Shown: piece by piece, positions 48,971 to 58,358 of the stretch
Numbering within the stretch: the first letter of the stretch is position 1
Layout of the letters: every line of letters begins with the position of its first letter
Source of the DNA: Xylanibacter ruminicola
Lineage (GTDB): Bacteria; Bacteroidota; Bacteroidia; Bacteroidales; Bacteroidaceae
Direction: 5' to 3'
DNA length: 64,000 nt
Assembly (NCBI RefSeq): GCF_900107775.1
Contig: NZ_FNRF01000001.1
Coordinates: 372,001-436,000 of the forward strand
Translations under genes and position numbers: made by a program
The notes under the pieces: generated by a model
What the model saw: only the letters and a program-made list of their open reading frames with translations
Told to the model about the DNA's origin: nothing
The model's database searches: none

Positions 48971-50250
48971 TAAGTCATCTTGATATTTGGGTGAAGATAC
49001 CAATCGTAAAATCGCGTATGGTCTTCAGCCCACTCACCAAAAGAATGACCGAGTTCGGTATAGGCGCCCATCAGTGCCACAATGCCGTCCTCGGTTCTTT
49101 TTCTATAACCGATGCTCTGCCCTTCAAGGGGGTAATGGAAATCACTTTGTGGCACCATTAATGCCCAAGGCAGATCCTTAAATGTAGTATCCACAAAATA
49201 GTCCATGATGACCTGTGCCTCCTTGAAACGCTCAAGATGGGTTTCAAAAATACCGCTATTATATTCGGTAAGAATGAAAGGATCGAGATTATCGAGTGTA
49301 AAGTAGTTGAGCGATGATACATATTCTTCCTTAAATGTTACCACATAACTAACGATAGGCTCATCGGTTATCTGGTATGTTTCGCTCGACTGGTTAGACA
49401 CATTATACTTTTTACGCTCAAGGATTCCATTGCCGGCACTGACTTTGAACATCATCGACTGATGCGCATCGCAGAAGAGATTAATAACAGCCTCGTTATT
49501 GCGCCCTGCAACCAGATTATCCGTTTTGTCGTAGAAATAATACGAGTTTTTAGCAATACCGTCATTAAACGTCTTTCCCGAAATGGTATATACGCTATCA
49601 ATTGCACCATAACCATAACCATCCAGGCGCAAACAGCCAGCAATCTGCTTGGCGGCACCAACAGCCGCAAGCGTTACATGAATAGTAATCTGATTACGCG
49701 CCGTACGCTCTAGGGCAATACGCAGCACCACATCGTTATAATCGTAATCGTTACTGGGTTCCGGGAAGTTCTCCTCAAATAAATAGGTGTAACTCTGATT
49801 TCTTATGATTGCCATAGGTCTGCCCGTAGTAGCACTGGCAAAGCTCACATTACCCTGCGACGCGGGGACGGAAGTTACGGTATAATTCCCAGAAGCATCG
49901 ACTAAGGCCGCATAGATTGAATCCTGCAGATAAGGCACGCTAAGCGATAGGATACCTTTCTGACCTTCCGTCACATCCAGACGGTTCATAAGCTCAACAG
50001 TATCTTTCTTCAGCGGATTACCTGTATAGAAATGTAACTGCGTGTATTTCGAGCCCGAAGGAACCTCGAAACGTAAACTTTTTACTTCACTCAGTTGCCA
50101 CATGTGCTGCTGGTCAACACTATCCACAGCCGAATTATAATGTATAAGCTCACGATACTTCTTCTCGTCGTACATTTCCTTGTTGCACGATGTCATTCCA
50201 AGTAACACATAAACAGAAGCTACCAGTGTAATTATCAGACTTTTACGCAT
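48967..50250 (-). CDS. LruC-domain surface lipoprotein, 427 residues
   Basis: The start chosen is ATG 50250 (MRKSLIITLVASVYVLLGMTSC), a clean lipoprotein signal; a longer frame begins at 50274. The N-terminal part (YTQLHFYTGNPLKKDTVELMNRLDV) looks like a beta-sandwich. From about residue 160 the LruC-type domain begins with YTYLFEENFPEPSNDYDYNDVVLRIALE, with the DYDYND motif, followed by AAVGAAKQIAGCLRLDGYGYG and the C-terminal DLPWALMVPQSDFHYPLEGQSIGYR. The PWALxVP..F.YP segment is typical of this domain. A -7 element (TATTTTTG) is at 50280-50287. It points the opposite way to its two related neighbours. Confidence 0.87.
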   Translation of the reverse strand: MRKSLIITLVASVYVLLGMTSCNKEMYDEKKYRELIHYNSAVDSVDQQHMWQLSEVKSLRFEVPSGSKYTQLHFYTGNPLKKDTVELMNRLDVTEGQKGILSLSVPYLQDSIYAALVDASGNYTVTSVPASQGNVSFASATTGRPMAIIRNQSYTYLFEENFPEPSNDYDYNDVVLRIALERTARNQITIHVTLAAVGAAKQIAGCLRLDGYGYGAIDSVYTISGKTFNDGIAKNSYYFYDKTDNLVAGRNNEAVINLFCDAHQSMMFKVSAGNGILERKKYNVSNQSSETYQITDEPIVSYVVTFKEEYVSSLNYFTLDNLDPFILTEYNSGIFETHLERFKEAQVIMDYFVDTTFKDLPWALMVPQSDFHYPLEGQSIGYRKRTEDGIVALMGAYTELGHSFGEWAEDHTRFYDWYLHPNIKMTY

Positions 50251-50279
50251 AAATATTTCGCTTTTTGCGGTCAAAATTA

Positions 50280-50373
50280 CAAAAATATCTCTATTAATAG
50301 TGCATATTTCTGTAATATTTACAGATTTTAACCATCATACTGATACAAGAAATAAAAAAAAATGGTAACTTTG
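50280..50373. promoter_or_regulatory. Divergent promoter pair between LruC-type genes
   Basis: Minus strand TATTTTTG at 50280-50287 (and TAATTTTG at 50272-50279) faces the gene at 50250. Plus strand TAACTTTG at 50366-50373 faces the gene at 50421. Confidence 0.55.
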
Positions 50374-50420
50374 CACCGAAAATCGAAACAGTTACGTAAC
50401 AATTTATTAAAGTCTACAAT

Positions 50421-52808
50421 ATGAAGAAGTATTTGATAGCAGGAGTATTGGCTCTGGTTAGCAATATGTTTATGACCAGTTGCCATGACACCATGGAAAA
50501 TTACGGAAGCCTGGAGGAAGCGAAAAAAGCCCAATTTGCCGAGAACTTTGAGAAATTCTACGGTAAAATCAGTCCTACACAGGATTGGGGATTCAGCGAT
50601 GCCAGCATAGCTGCAGCAAGAGCTATGACACGTGGAGTGGGCGATAATTCATGCGGAACCTGTATTAAACCCGACATGCCCAACTATCCCAGTGCTAATG
50701 CTCCAGCCGACATTACTGCCGCAGAGCGCGCCTATGTAAAGGAATGGTTTGAAACCCATCCTGGATTTACTAAAGGATTGAACATCAGCAATTTCTACGT
50801 CCAGCATGTATATGGCCAGGCTAACAAGCCATACAAAGTATGGTATGAAGCCTACGACCAAAACTACATGAACAATCACCCTGGAGCTACATCCAACTAC
50901 TATCGCGCAGATTATAATGACAATGGTACTATCGACTACCTCAGTGTGGGCGATGGAACCAACTATACACATCTGAACGATTTCAACTCGAACGATGCTG
51001 GAACCCAATGGAAAACGGTATATATGGAAAACAGCTCGGCCTTGAGTTTCAAATATCATTGCAGTTGGTCGAACGAAGAGTTCACCTATTTTAAGTGCGC
51101 AGAAATCGATGTGCCAGGCGTAGGTAAGGGCTGGTACGTAGGTATGTGTATGTATGGTGAGAAAGACGATAATGGCAAACGAAAGATAAATAAAGAGCAA
51201 AAAGATTTGGAATATGCCGACGACTGGATTGTCAAGGTTATTCCTGGCAACGGCAGCACCATCAGCACCGATAAAGTTACCAAAGTGTATAAGAAGAAAA
51301 CGGTAATGGTGCACAAGTGGGTATTCTGCGAGGACTTAGGTAGCTCGGCCAGCAACAAGGATTACGACTACAACGATTTGGTATTTGATGCAAAGATCAT
51401 CGATGAATGCAAGGTGCTTAGAGATGCCGATGGTAACGAATCGGCATATACCGACGATGCTGCCCACACCTACTATGCCGAGGTAACACCACTGGCAGCA
51501 GGAGGCGAGTTAATGATTAAGTTTAACGTACTTAGCAACACCATCCACCAGATGTTCACCCCATCGGCTGAGGACAACGTACTGATAAACACCTGCCGAC
51601 TGGACCAGGATTTACCAACTCCGCACGTTGAAGCCCTTGCCGGAAAGACAGAGCGCATCACCTTCGCATCGGCCGACGAGGCTAATATCAACAATATTGT
51701 TATTATGGTACGTTACATGCAGGTAGCCTATAGCCTTTCAGCATATAAGGGCGAGGCGCCTCATAAGATTTGCGTGCCCGTAGGTACCCGCTGGGCCTAT
51801 GAGCGCACAGATATCAAGGATGCTTACAAAGGCTTTGAAACTTTTGTCAGCGGTGGCGCTGAGCCTTGGAGCACGACTGGTGTTGAAGACAACCTTTATC
51901 CACTGGATGGCGTGGCTTACGACATGAAGACCGATAAGACCGGAACAGTAAGCTACGAAGAGCTTAGCAGCAGCTCTACTACCACCTATAGCTACTCATT
52001 GGCCGACGCTGCCAACGAGCACGTATGGTGGAGCGATGTTACAGGTAGCACCAAGTTCGATAATTGGGTAGGATACGTAGCAGTTTCGACAGAAGTATTA
52101 AATTCAGCTGAAATTGGAAACGGAACCATTATCCGATTCTATTTTGCCAGCGAGAGTGACTATACCATAAAGGCAACAGATAATACCTGGGGCCTTTTTG
52201 AACTTAACAACACAGGTTGGAACAAGAATCTCATTAGCGGCAATGCAAAGAATGGTTATGTGGAGTTTAAACTAAACACCACCACGGCAAACCGCTTTAA
52301 GCAAAACGGCCTTATCATTCAAGGAACTGGTGCCACAGCACTTGCCCTTACTTACGACAACAGCCAGAAGGTAGCCGATGAGACACCAGTAGCTAATAAT
52401 CTTTTGAGTTGGACTGGTTCCGTTGTATTTGGCCCATACAATCTGTCATCAGGTAATGCATTCATTGATTGTAACTTCAATTATGATGATTTTGTAGGTT
52501 CACCCAAGATTGAAATAGAATACACCCGAAATGCGCCAGAGAATTCATGGGATCCAACTGATTACTATTTGAGAGTATGTTCAGAAAACACCAGTATCGT
52601 TTTGTGTGAAGTTTCAAGTAGCGATGGTCAGTCTGATGCCGACGGAAAGAGTCATACCTCTGCTGCAGGAACCCAGTTCCGCGATATAAAGACGGTATCT
52701 GATAGCAATGTTTCTGCTTGGAGAGAACATTATGTTGGATGGAATCAGAAAAAAATGCAGTTAATTGGTCGAAATGTGACCGTTACTAAGATTGCCGTCC
52801 ACAAGTAA
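50421..52808 (+). CDS. Large surface lipoprotein with DYDYND (LruC-like) motif, 795 residues
   Basis: Lipoprotein signal KYLIAGVLALVSNMFMTSC. Residues about 25-70 (EEAKKAQFAENFEKFYGKISPTQDWGF) are a short helical segment common at the start of Prevotella LruC-type and DUF4114-type proteins. Residues about 300-330 contain HKWVFCEDLGSSASNKDYDYNDLVFDAKI, with the same acidic motif as the two upstream lipoproteins. ADYNDNGTIDYLSVGDG at about 160 looks like an EF-hand-type calcium loop (dockerin-like). The C-terminal about 280 residues form beta-rich, Ser/Thr-rich segments with W and Y residues that resemble carbohydrate- or adhesion-type jelly rolls. No catalytic motif was recognised. A terminator follows at 52852-52886. 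Confidence 0.8.
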   Translation: MKKYLIAGVLALVSNMFMTSCHDTMENYGSLEEAKKAQFAENFEKFYGKISPTQDWGFSDASIAAARAMTRGVGDNSCGTCIKPDMPNYPSANAPADITAAERAYVKEWFETHPGFTKGLNISNFYVQHVYGQANKPYKVWYEAYDQNYMNNHPGATSNYYRADYNDNGTIDYLSVGDGTNYTHLNDFNSNDAGTQWKTVYMENSSALSFKYHCSWSNEEFTYFKCAEIDVPGVGKGWYVGMCMYGEKDDNGKRKINKEQKDLEYADDWIVKVIPGNGSTISTDKVTKVYKKKTVMVHKWVFCEDLGSSASNKDYDYNDLVFDAKIIDECKVLRDADGNESAYTDDAAHTYYAEVTPLAAGGELMIKFNVLSNTIHQMFTPSAEDNVLINTCRLDQDLPTPHVEALAGKTERITFASADEANINNIVIMVRYMQVAYSLSAYKGEAPHKICVPVGTRWAYERTDIKDAYKGFETFVSGGAEPWSTTGVEDNLYPLDGVAYDMKTDKTGTVSYEELSSSSTTTYSYSLADAANEHVWWSDVTGSTKFDNWVGYVAVSTEVLNSAEIGNGTIIRFYFASESDYTIKATDNTWGLFELNNTGWNKNLISGNAKNGYVEFKLNTTTANRFKQNGLIIQGTGATALALTYDNSQKVADETPVANNLLSWTGSVVFGPYNLSSGNAFIDCNFNYDDFVGSPKIEIEYTRNAPENSWDPTDYYLRVCSENTSIVLCEVSSSDGQSDADGKSHTSAAGTQFRDIKTVSDSNVSAWREHYVGWNQKKMQLIGRNVTVTKIAVHK

Positions 52809-52851
52809 ATTCGATTTTTTATATTTAAAAATAAGACTTTAATAAATGTTG

Positions 52852-52886
52852 GGGAGGGCGTCTGCGTGAGCAGATGCTCTCTTTTG
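52852..52886 (+). terminator. Intrinsic terminator after the third LruC-type gene
   Basis: Stem GAGGGCGTCTGC with GCAGATGCTCTC around a GTGA tetraloop, followed by TTTTGT. Confidence 0.75.
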
Positions 52887-52928
52887 TATTTATTAGCTAT
52901 AATGCTTGTTTATATCGGAAAAAAATCT

Positions 52929-52936
52929 TATCTTTG
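52929..52936 (+). promoter_or_regulatory. -7 promoter element of the spmAB-type gene
   Basis: TATCTTTG with 9 bases before the ATG at 52946, the same spacing as for the helicase gene. Confidence 0.6.
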
Positions 52937-52945
52937 CACGCTGTT

Positions 52946-54178
52946 ATGGTACTTAATTGGATTTGGATAGGATTCTTTATCATCGCATTTGTGATTGCTG
53001 TGATAAAACTGGTGTTCTGGGGAGATTTTGATGTATTCCCAGCCATGATGGATTCAACGTTCTCTTCGTCGAAAACCGCCTTCGAAATATCGTTAGGCCT
53101 CACGGGCGTATTGTCGCTGTGGCTGGGTATTATGAAGATAGGCGAAAAGGGCGGCGTGGTAAACGTGCTGGCCAAGTTGCTGAGTCCTGTTTTTACCAAG
53201 CTGTTCCCCGATATCCCCAAGGGCCATCCAGTAACGGGCAGCATTTTTATGAATATTGCCGCCAACATGTTAGGTCTCGACAATGCTGCCACTCCTTTAG
53301 GTCTTAAGGCGATGGAGCAGTTGCAGGATCTGAACCAGAAAAAGGATACAGCCAGCAACCCGATGATTATGTTCCTGGTTCTGAACACCAGCGGCCTTAC
53401 GCTCATACCGATATCTATCCTGGTGTATCGCGCCCAGATGGGTGCTGCACAGCCCACAGATATTTTTATACCCATCCTGCTGGCCACGTTTTTCTCTACG
53501 TTGGCGGGCATCATCATTACCAGCTTTTTCCAGAAGATAAATCTGCTCAACAAAACCATGCTGCTTACCCTTGGCGGTGCAGCTCTGGTGGTAGCCACAG
53601 TTATCTGGGGCTTCGGACAGATGGACTCGATATTGATGAACAAAGTGAGCACCAGCGCCGCTAACATTATGCTGATGCTGATTATCATCGCCTTTATACT
53701 GGCAGGCGTTCGCAAGAAGATTAATGTGTACGATGCGTTTATCGAGGGTGCCAAAGAGGGCTTTACTACTGCTGTACGTATCATCCCCTACCTGGTAGCC
53801 ATTCTGGTGGGCATCGGTGTGTTCCGTGCCTCAGGTGCGATGGACATGCTGATTGATGGCGTGAAATATGGTGTAGAGGCCTGCGGTGGTAATACCGATT
53901 TTGTAGGCGCGCTGCCTACTGCGCTGATGAAACCGCTGAGTGGCAGCGGTGCCCGTGGCATGATGGTTGATGCGATGACCACCTATGGTGCCGACTCGTT
54001 TGTAGGCCGACTGAGCTGTATTTTCCAGGGCTCTACCGATACCACATTCTATATTCTTGCAGTATATTTTGGTAGCGTAGGCATTGTAAAAACACGTCAC
54101 GCTGTGGCTTGCGGACTGTTGGCCGATCTGGCCGGCATCATCGCTGCCATCGCAATAGCATACTTATTCTTTGGATAA
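52946..54178 (+). CDS. SpmA-SpmB fusion-type nucleoside-recognition (Gate) membrane protein
   Basis: ATG 52946 is chosen because of the promoter inside the longer frame; 410 residues. Two Gate (nucleoside-recognition) domains are joined: an SpmA-like half (MNIAANMLGLDNAATPLGLKAMEQLQDLN; LNTSGLTLIPISIL) and an SpmB-like half (AFIEGAKEGFTTAVRIIPYLVAILVGIGVFRASGAMDML; LPTALMKPLSGSGARGMMVD; GSTDTTFYILAVYFGSVGI). In spore-formers these are two spore-maturation proteins; in non-sporulating Bacteroidetes the fused form is common and its role is unknown. The flippase gene follows after 2 bases. Confidence 0.92.
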   Translation: MVLNWIWIGFFIIAFVIAVIKLVFWGDFDVFPAMMDSTFSSSKTAFEISLGLTGVLSLWLGIMKIGEKGGVVNVLAKLLSPVFTKLFPDIPKGHPVTGSIFMNIAANMLGLDNAATPLGLKAMEQLQDLNQKKDTASNPMIMFLVLNTSGLTLIPISILVYRAQMGAAQPTDIFIPILLATFFSTLAGIIITSFFQKINLLNKTMLLTLGGAALVVATVIWGFGQMDSILMNKVSTSAANIMLMLIIIAFILAGVRKKINVYDAFIEGAKEGFTTAVRIIPYLVAILVGIGVFRASGAMDMLIDGVKYGVEACGGNTDFVGALPTALMKPLSGSGARGMMVDAMTTYGADSFVGRLSCIFQGSTDTTFYILAVYFGSVGIVKTRHAVACGLLADLAGIIAAIAIAYLFFG

Positions 54179-54180
54179 AA

Positions 54181-55638
54181 ATGGCAAATCTGAAATCATT
54201 AGCAAAAGACACGGCCATCTACGGCCTTTCGAGCATTGTAGGTAGATTTTTGAACTACCTGATGGTGCCACTCTATACTTACACACTGAAGAGTTGTGCC
54301 GACTACGGCATCTACAACGATATCTATGCCCAGACAGCACTGCTCATGGTGCTGCTTACGTTTGGTATGGAAACCACATTCTTCCGATTTATGAATAAGG
54401 AAGAGGGCGACAAGATGCGTGTGTACAGCACGGCACTGATGATGGTTGGCGGCGTGTGCCTCACGTTTGCTGCACTGGTACTGCTGTTTATCAACCCCAT
54501 CGCCAGTGTGCTCGACTATCCCAACCACAAGTGGTACGTAGGCATGATGTTTGTAACCGTGGCTCAGGATGCCTTCCAGGCCATCCCCTTTGCCTATCTG
54601 CGCTACAAACATCGCCCCATCAAGTTTGCATCGCTCAAGTTGCTGTTTATCTTCATGAGCGTTACGCTGAACGTGGTGGCTTACTGGCTGATGCCGCAAA
54701 TCAACCCCGAGTGGCAGATACACATCGGCTATGCCTTTGCCATCAACCTGCTGTGTACCACTATTATTTCGTTCTGCCTCATCAGCGAGCTGGTGGGCTT
54801 TAAGTGGCAGTTTGACGGCCAGAAGTGCAAGCAGATGCTCAGCTACTCGTGGCCGCTGCTGGTACTGGGTATCGCAGGCATACTGAACCAGGTGGCCGGA
54901 CAGATATTGCTGCCACGTATCCTCGACTCTGAGGAGGGTCGCCATCAGTTAGGTATCTATGGTGCCTGCATCAAAATTGCAATGATAATGGCCCTGATTA
55001 CCCAGGCCTTCCGTTTTGCCTACGAGCCCATCGTGTTCGGTTCGGCCAAGGATAAGAACAGCAAGGAGCTGTATGCCAAATCGATGAAGTTCTTTGTGAT
55101 TTTTACGCTGCTGGCATTCCTGTGCGTGATGGGGTATATCGATATATTCAAGTACCTGGTGGGCGATAAGTTCCGCGAGGGACTGGGCATTGTGCCGATA
55201 GTGATGATGGCCGAGATATTCATGGGCGTGTACTTCAACCTGTCGTTCTGGTACAAGCTTATCGACAAGACTATCTATGGCGCATGGTTCTCGCTGGCTG
55301 GCTGCGCCGTGCTGTTTGGCGTTAACGTTATCTTCATCCCTCAGATAGGCTACTGGGCCTGCGCTTGGGGCGGACTGGCAGGTTATGGCACGGCGATGGT
55401 GCTGAGCTATATCGTTGGCCAGAAACAGAACCCAATCCCCTATCCTATCAAGGATATCGCCCTATATATGGTGTTAGCTGTTGCCCTGTTCTGTATGATG
55501 CAGGCCAGCAAGGGATGGCCCATGATAGCATCGCTGGGCTTTAACACGCTACTCATCGTGCTGTTTGTAGCGTTCATTATCCGCAGAGACATGCCCCTTT
55601 CAAGCCTGCCCGTTATCGGAAAAAAATTCAAAAACTAA
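54181..55638 (+). CDS. Polysaccharide flippase (Wzx/MOP superfamily)
   Basis: ATG 54181 is chosen as it sits 2 bases after the previous stop; 485 residues. About 14 hydrophobic helices. The start (LKSLAKDTAIYGLSSIVGRFLNYLMVPLYTYTL) and DYGIYNDIYAQTALLMVLLTFGMETTFFRFMNK are typical of polysaccharide-biosynthesis flippases. FVIFTLLAFLCVMGYIDIFKYLVGDKFREGLGIVPIVMMAE is the second conserved stretch. It would move a lipid-linked saccharide across the inner membrane. No glycosyltransferases are nearby, so its substrate may be a general one rather than a dedicated capsule unit; inference. Confidence 0.9.
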   Translation: MANLKSLAKDTAIYGLSSIVGRFLNYLMVPLYTYTLKSCADYGIYNDIYAQTALLMVLLTFGMETTFFRFMNKEEGDKMRVYSTALMMVGGVCLTFAALVLLFINPIASVLDYPNHKWYVGMMFVTVAQDAFQAIPFAYLRYKHRPIKFASLKLLFIFMSVTLNVVAYWLMPQINPEWQIHIGYAFAINLLCTTIISFCLISELVGFKWQFDGQKCKQMLSYSWPLLVLGIAGILNQVAGQILLPRILDSEEGRHQLGIYGACIKIAMIMALITQAFRFAYEPIVFGSAKDKNSKELYAKSMKFFVIFTLLAFLCVMGYIDIFKYLVGDKFREGLGIVPIVMMAEIFMGVYFNLSFWYKLIDKTIYGAWFSLAGCAVLFGVNVIFIPQIGYWACAWGGLAGYGTAMVLSYIVGQKQNPIPYPIKDIALYMVLAVALFCMMQASKGWPMIASLGFNTLLIVLFVAFIIRRDMPLSSLPVIGKKFKN

Positions 55639-55647
55639 TAATATGTT

Positions 55648-57771
55648 ATGAAAAAGTTACTTTTTACTTTACTTGCTGCATGCAGCCTTACAAGCGCTAA
55701 GGCCGACGAAGGTATGTGGACACTTTACAATCTGCCCAATGCCGTTTATGAGACCATGAAGCAGGAGAACTATGAGTTGCCTTACAACGCGCTGTACTAC
55801 GGAGAAGATGCCGTTAAGAACTGCGTGGTTAACTTTGGTGGATTCTGCTCGGGTGTAGTGGTATCGCCCGATGGACTGGTGTTTACCAACCACCACTGTG
55901 GTTTCGAGGCCATCCGCTCGCACTCTACCGTTGAGCACGATTACATGCTTAACGGCTTTGTAGCTAACTCTTACGAAGAGGAGCTGCCCAACGAGCGCCT
56001 GTTTGTAAGCTTTATGATTGAGCAGAAGGATGTAACAGCCTATCTCGACTCATTAGGACTTAACAACCTGCCACAGGGCAAGCGCGCCCAGTTTGTTGAT
56101 TCGCTCGAGAACGCTATGAGTAAGGACATCCGCAAGCAGGATTCAACCCTGCGCGTAGAGCTGAAGCCTTTCTACGAGGGCAACCGCTACTTCCTTACCA
56201 CCTATCGCGACTTTGAGGATGTGCGCCTGGTGTTCGCCCTGCCTAAGTCGATGGGTAAGTTTGGTGGCGAGACCGACAACTGGATGTGGCCCCGACAGAC
56301 TTGCGATTTCTCGGTTTTCCGCATCTATGTAGATCCCAAGACTGGCGGTCCTGCCAAGTACTCAAAGGATAACGTGCCCTATCACCCAAAGAAGTGGGCC
56401 CCCGTATCGCTACAGGGCTACGTGCCAGGTTCGTTCTCTATGACCATCGGCTATCCTGGCTCTACCAACCGTTACCTCTCAAGCTATGGTATCCGCGAGC
56501 GTCGCGACGCTGAGAACGAGCCACGCTATAAGACCCGCGAGGTTAAGCAGGACATCATGATCCGCCACATGCGTGCCGACGAGGCTGTACGTATCAAGTA
56601 CGACTCGAAGTACGCCCAGAGTTCAAACTACTGGAAGAACTCTATTGGTATGAACAAGTGTATCGACTCTATCGGACTGATTAAGCAGAAGGCTGAGTTT
56701 GAGCAGAAGATACGCTGCTGGCAGGATTCTACGGGATTCCTGAAGGGCAAGCTGGACTTCGACCTTTTGGAGCGCCTGTACGCCAAGCAGTTCAAGGCCA
56801 TCAAGGCTCTGACCTACTTTAGCGAAACCTTTGGCGGCCGTAGCGCCGACGAACTTACACGCCGTGCTTATCGTGCCCACAACGGTGCTACCGTTAAGGG
56901 CGACGAGAATAAGCCCAAGAGCCAGTACATCGAATTTAAAGATAATAGCGATGAGTGGGACGAGGCTACCGATAAGGAGATTCAGGCTGCAGCCATGAAG
57001 TTCTATCGCACTCAGGTCGAGGAGCAGTATCTGCCCAGCTTCTATCAGGTGGTTGACCGCGACTTTGGCGGCGACTATCAGAAGTATATCGACTATCTGT
57101 TTAAGAAGTCGCAGCTGATGAAGAACGGCAAGAAGATCTTCATCAACAAAAAGAGCTTCCAGAAGGATCCCGGCGTGGCCTTTGGCGAGAGTCTTAACAA
57201 CACCCTGGCCGACATTATTGCCCAGGCTACCGAGGTTTACGACAGCATCGCCGTGCAGGAGCGCTACCTGTGTGCCGCCAAGCTGCGCATGGAGGAGGAT
57301 ATGCCTAACTACAGCGATGCCAACTTTACCATGCGCCTCTCGTACGGTCAGGTAGGCGAGTACCTGCTGGCCGGCAAGCCCTCAGGCTATTACACCACAG
57401 CCGAGAGCATTGTTGAGAAGATGAACCGCGGCGAGCAGGGCGTTATCGACTACGAGGCCGAGCCTATCATGAAGGAGCTGCTCTCTAAGAAGGATTTTGG
57501 TAAGTATACTGATAAGACCACAGGCAAGATGCACCTGTGCTTCCTGTCGAACAACGACATTACCGGTGGTAACTCTGGTTCGCCTATGTTCAACGGCAAG
57601 GGCGAGCTCATCGGCCTGGCCTTTGATGGCAACTGGGACAGCCTGTCATCAGACATCTTCTTCGACAAGCAGCTGGCCCGCTGCATCGGCGTTGATATCC
57701 GCTACGTGCTGTACATGATGGAAAGCTGGGGCAAAGCCGACCGCCTGATAAAAGAGATTGGTGCCAAGTAA
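55648..57771 (+). CDS. S46-family dipeptidyl-peptidase (DPP7-type)
   Basis: A 707-residue periplasmic serine peptidase (signal KKLLFTLLAACSLTSAKA, mature DEGMWTLYNLP). Chymotrypsin-like halves carry the catalytic His in FTNHHCGFEAIRSHS, the Asp in GETDNWMWPRQTCDFSVFR and Ser643 in TGGNSGSPMFNGKGE, separated by the helical domain that makes this a dipeptidyl-peptidase. The residue 18 after the Ser, which in Porphyromonas enzymes distinguishes DPP7 (Gly) from DPP11 (Arg, acidic P1), is Gly661 (LAFDGNW). Preference for hydrophobic P1 residues is therefore expected. It supplies dipeptides for asaccharolytic-type growth. It begins 10 bases after the flippase gene. Confidence 0.95.
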   Translation: MKKLLFTLLAACSLTSAKADEGMWTLYNLPNAVYETMKQENYELPYNALYYGEDAVKNCVVNFGGFCSGVVVSPDGLVFTNHHCGFEAIRSHSTVEHDYMLNGFVANSYEEELPNERLFVSFMIEQKDVTAYLDSLGLNNLPQGKRAQFVDSLENAMSKDIRKQDSTLRVELKPFYEGNRYFLTTYRDFEDVRLVFALPKSMGKFGGETDNWMWPRQTCDFSVFRIYVDPKTGGPAKYSKDNVPYHPKKWAPVSLQGYVPGSFSMTIGYPGSTNRYLSSYGIRERRDAENEPRYKTREVKQDIMIRHMRADEAVRIKYDSKYAQSSNYWKNSIGMNKCIDSIGLIKQKAEFEQKIRCWQDSTGFLKGKLDFDLLERLYAKQFKAIKALTYFSETFGGRSADELTRRAYRAHNGATVKGDENKPKSQYIEFKDNSDEWDEATDKEIQAAAMKFYRTQVEEQYLPSFYQVVDRDFGGDYQKYIDYLFKKSQLMKNGKKIFINKKSFQKDPGVAFGESLNNTLADIIAQATEVYDSIAVQERYLCAAKLRMEEDMPNYSDANFTMRLSYGQVGEYLLAGKPSGYYTTAESIVEKMNRGEQGVIDYEAEPIMKELLSKKDFGKYTDKTTGKMHLCFLSNNDITGGNSGSPMFNGKGELIGLAFDGNWDSLSSDIFFDKQLARCIGVDIRYVLYMMESWGKADRLIKEIGAK

Positions 57772-57797
57772 GCGTTAGCACTTACAATGATAAAAGC

Positions 57798-57832
57798 CAG
57801 TGTGGACTACCTGATGGTAATCCACACTGCTT
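57798..57832. terminator. Strong bidirectional terminator
   Basis: CAGTGTGGA-C-TACC pairs with GGTA-A-TCCACACTG around a TGAT loop (57798-57829), followed on the plus strand by CTTCTTTT. It serves the S46 gene and overlaps the last codons of the convergent DUF5675 gene. Confidence 0.85.
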
Positions 57833-58298
57833 CTTTTCGGGCCTTGGCTTCGATGATTTTCTGCTTCAGCTCGTACACCCACTTACGACTCTCGAACAAC
57901 CGTCCCACGCGCTGGTTGCGCCCCAGCAGTATGCAGCCCTGCGTGTCGGCCACGGTGTTGCCAAAGTGTATGCGTATGCCCTGCCACAGGCGGTTGAAAT
58001 CCTGACCGCCCAACAGCAACGGCAACCACTTCTGGAACTTTGGCGAGTAGGTGATGACTACTGCGTAACGGCCCTCAGGGATGGCCACGGGCTTGATAGA
58101 TTTTAGTTTGGTGGGCGAACGCAGCACCGAAGCCAGCGATACGGTGGTTTTGGTTTGGATGACAGGCGGTTCGAGGGTATCGCAAAAATACACCTCTTTC
58201 TCGCCAGCCAGATACTCATCGTCGATGCGTTCTACAATGGCCAGCCTGCCTATCGTGTACTGCTGGCGCTTAGCTATGCGTGTTAATATTATCTCCAT
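57807..58298 (-). CDS. DUF5675-family protein
   Basis: A 163-residue soluble protein. GEKEVYFCDTLEPP, IPEGRYAVVITYSPKFQKWLPLL and GIRIHFGNTVADTQGCILLGRNQRVGRLFESR are the DUF5675 hallmarks. The H-F-G-N-x8-G-C-I segment resembles the His/Cys arrangement of L,D-transpeptidase-type domains, and such genes occur in phage and accessory modules, so action on cell wall is possible but unproven. It is first of the accessory stretch on the minus strand. An iterated repeat separates it from the DUF3987-type gene upstream. Confidence 0.82.
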   Translation of the reverse strand: MEIILTRIAKRQQYTIGRLAIVERIDDEYLAGEKEVYFCDTLEPPVIQTKTTVSLASVLRSPTKLKSIKPVAIPEGRYAVVITYSPKFQKWLPLLLGGQDFNRLWQGIRIHFGNTVADTQGCILLGRNQRVGRLFESRKWVYELKQKIIEAKARKEAVWITIR

Positions 58299-58358
58299 AA
58301 AATGTTTAATCTTTAATGTTTAATGTACTAAATGTCACAAAGTCAAACGTCACAATTT
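58298..58358. repeat. Two adjoining short iterated repeats
   Basis: 58298-58334 iterates ATGTTTAATCTTTAATGTTT-like words. 58334-58358 reads GTCACAAAGTCAAACGTCAC, a different iteration that also forms the last codons of the DUF3987-type gene. Confidence 0.6.

Noticed and set aside
54199..54945. Minus-strand 248-codon frame inside the flippase gene
   Set aside because: His/Gln-rich composition typical of the reverse complement of a membrane protein; no promoter or motif.
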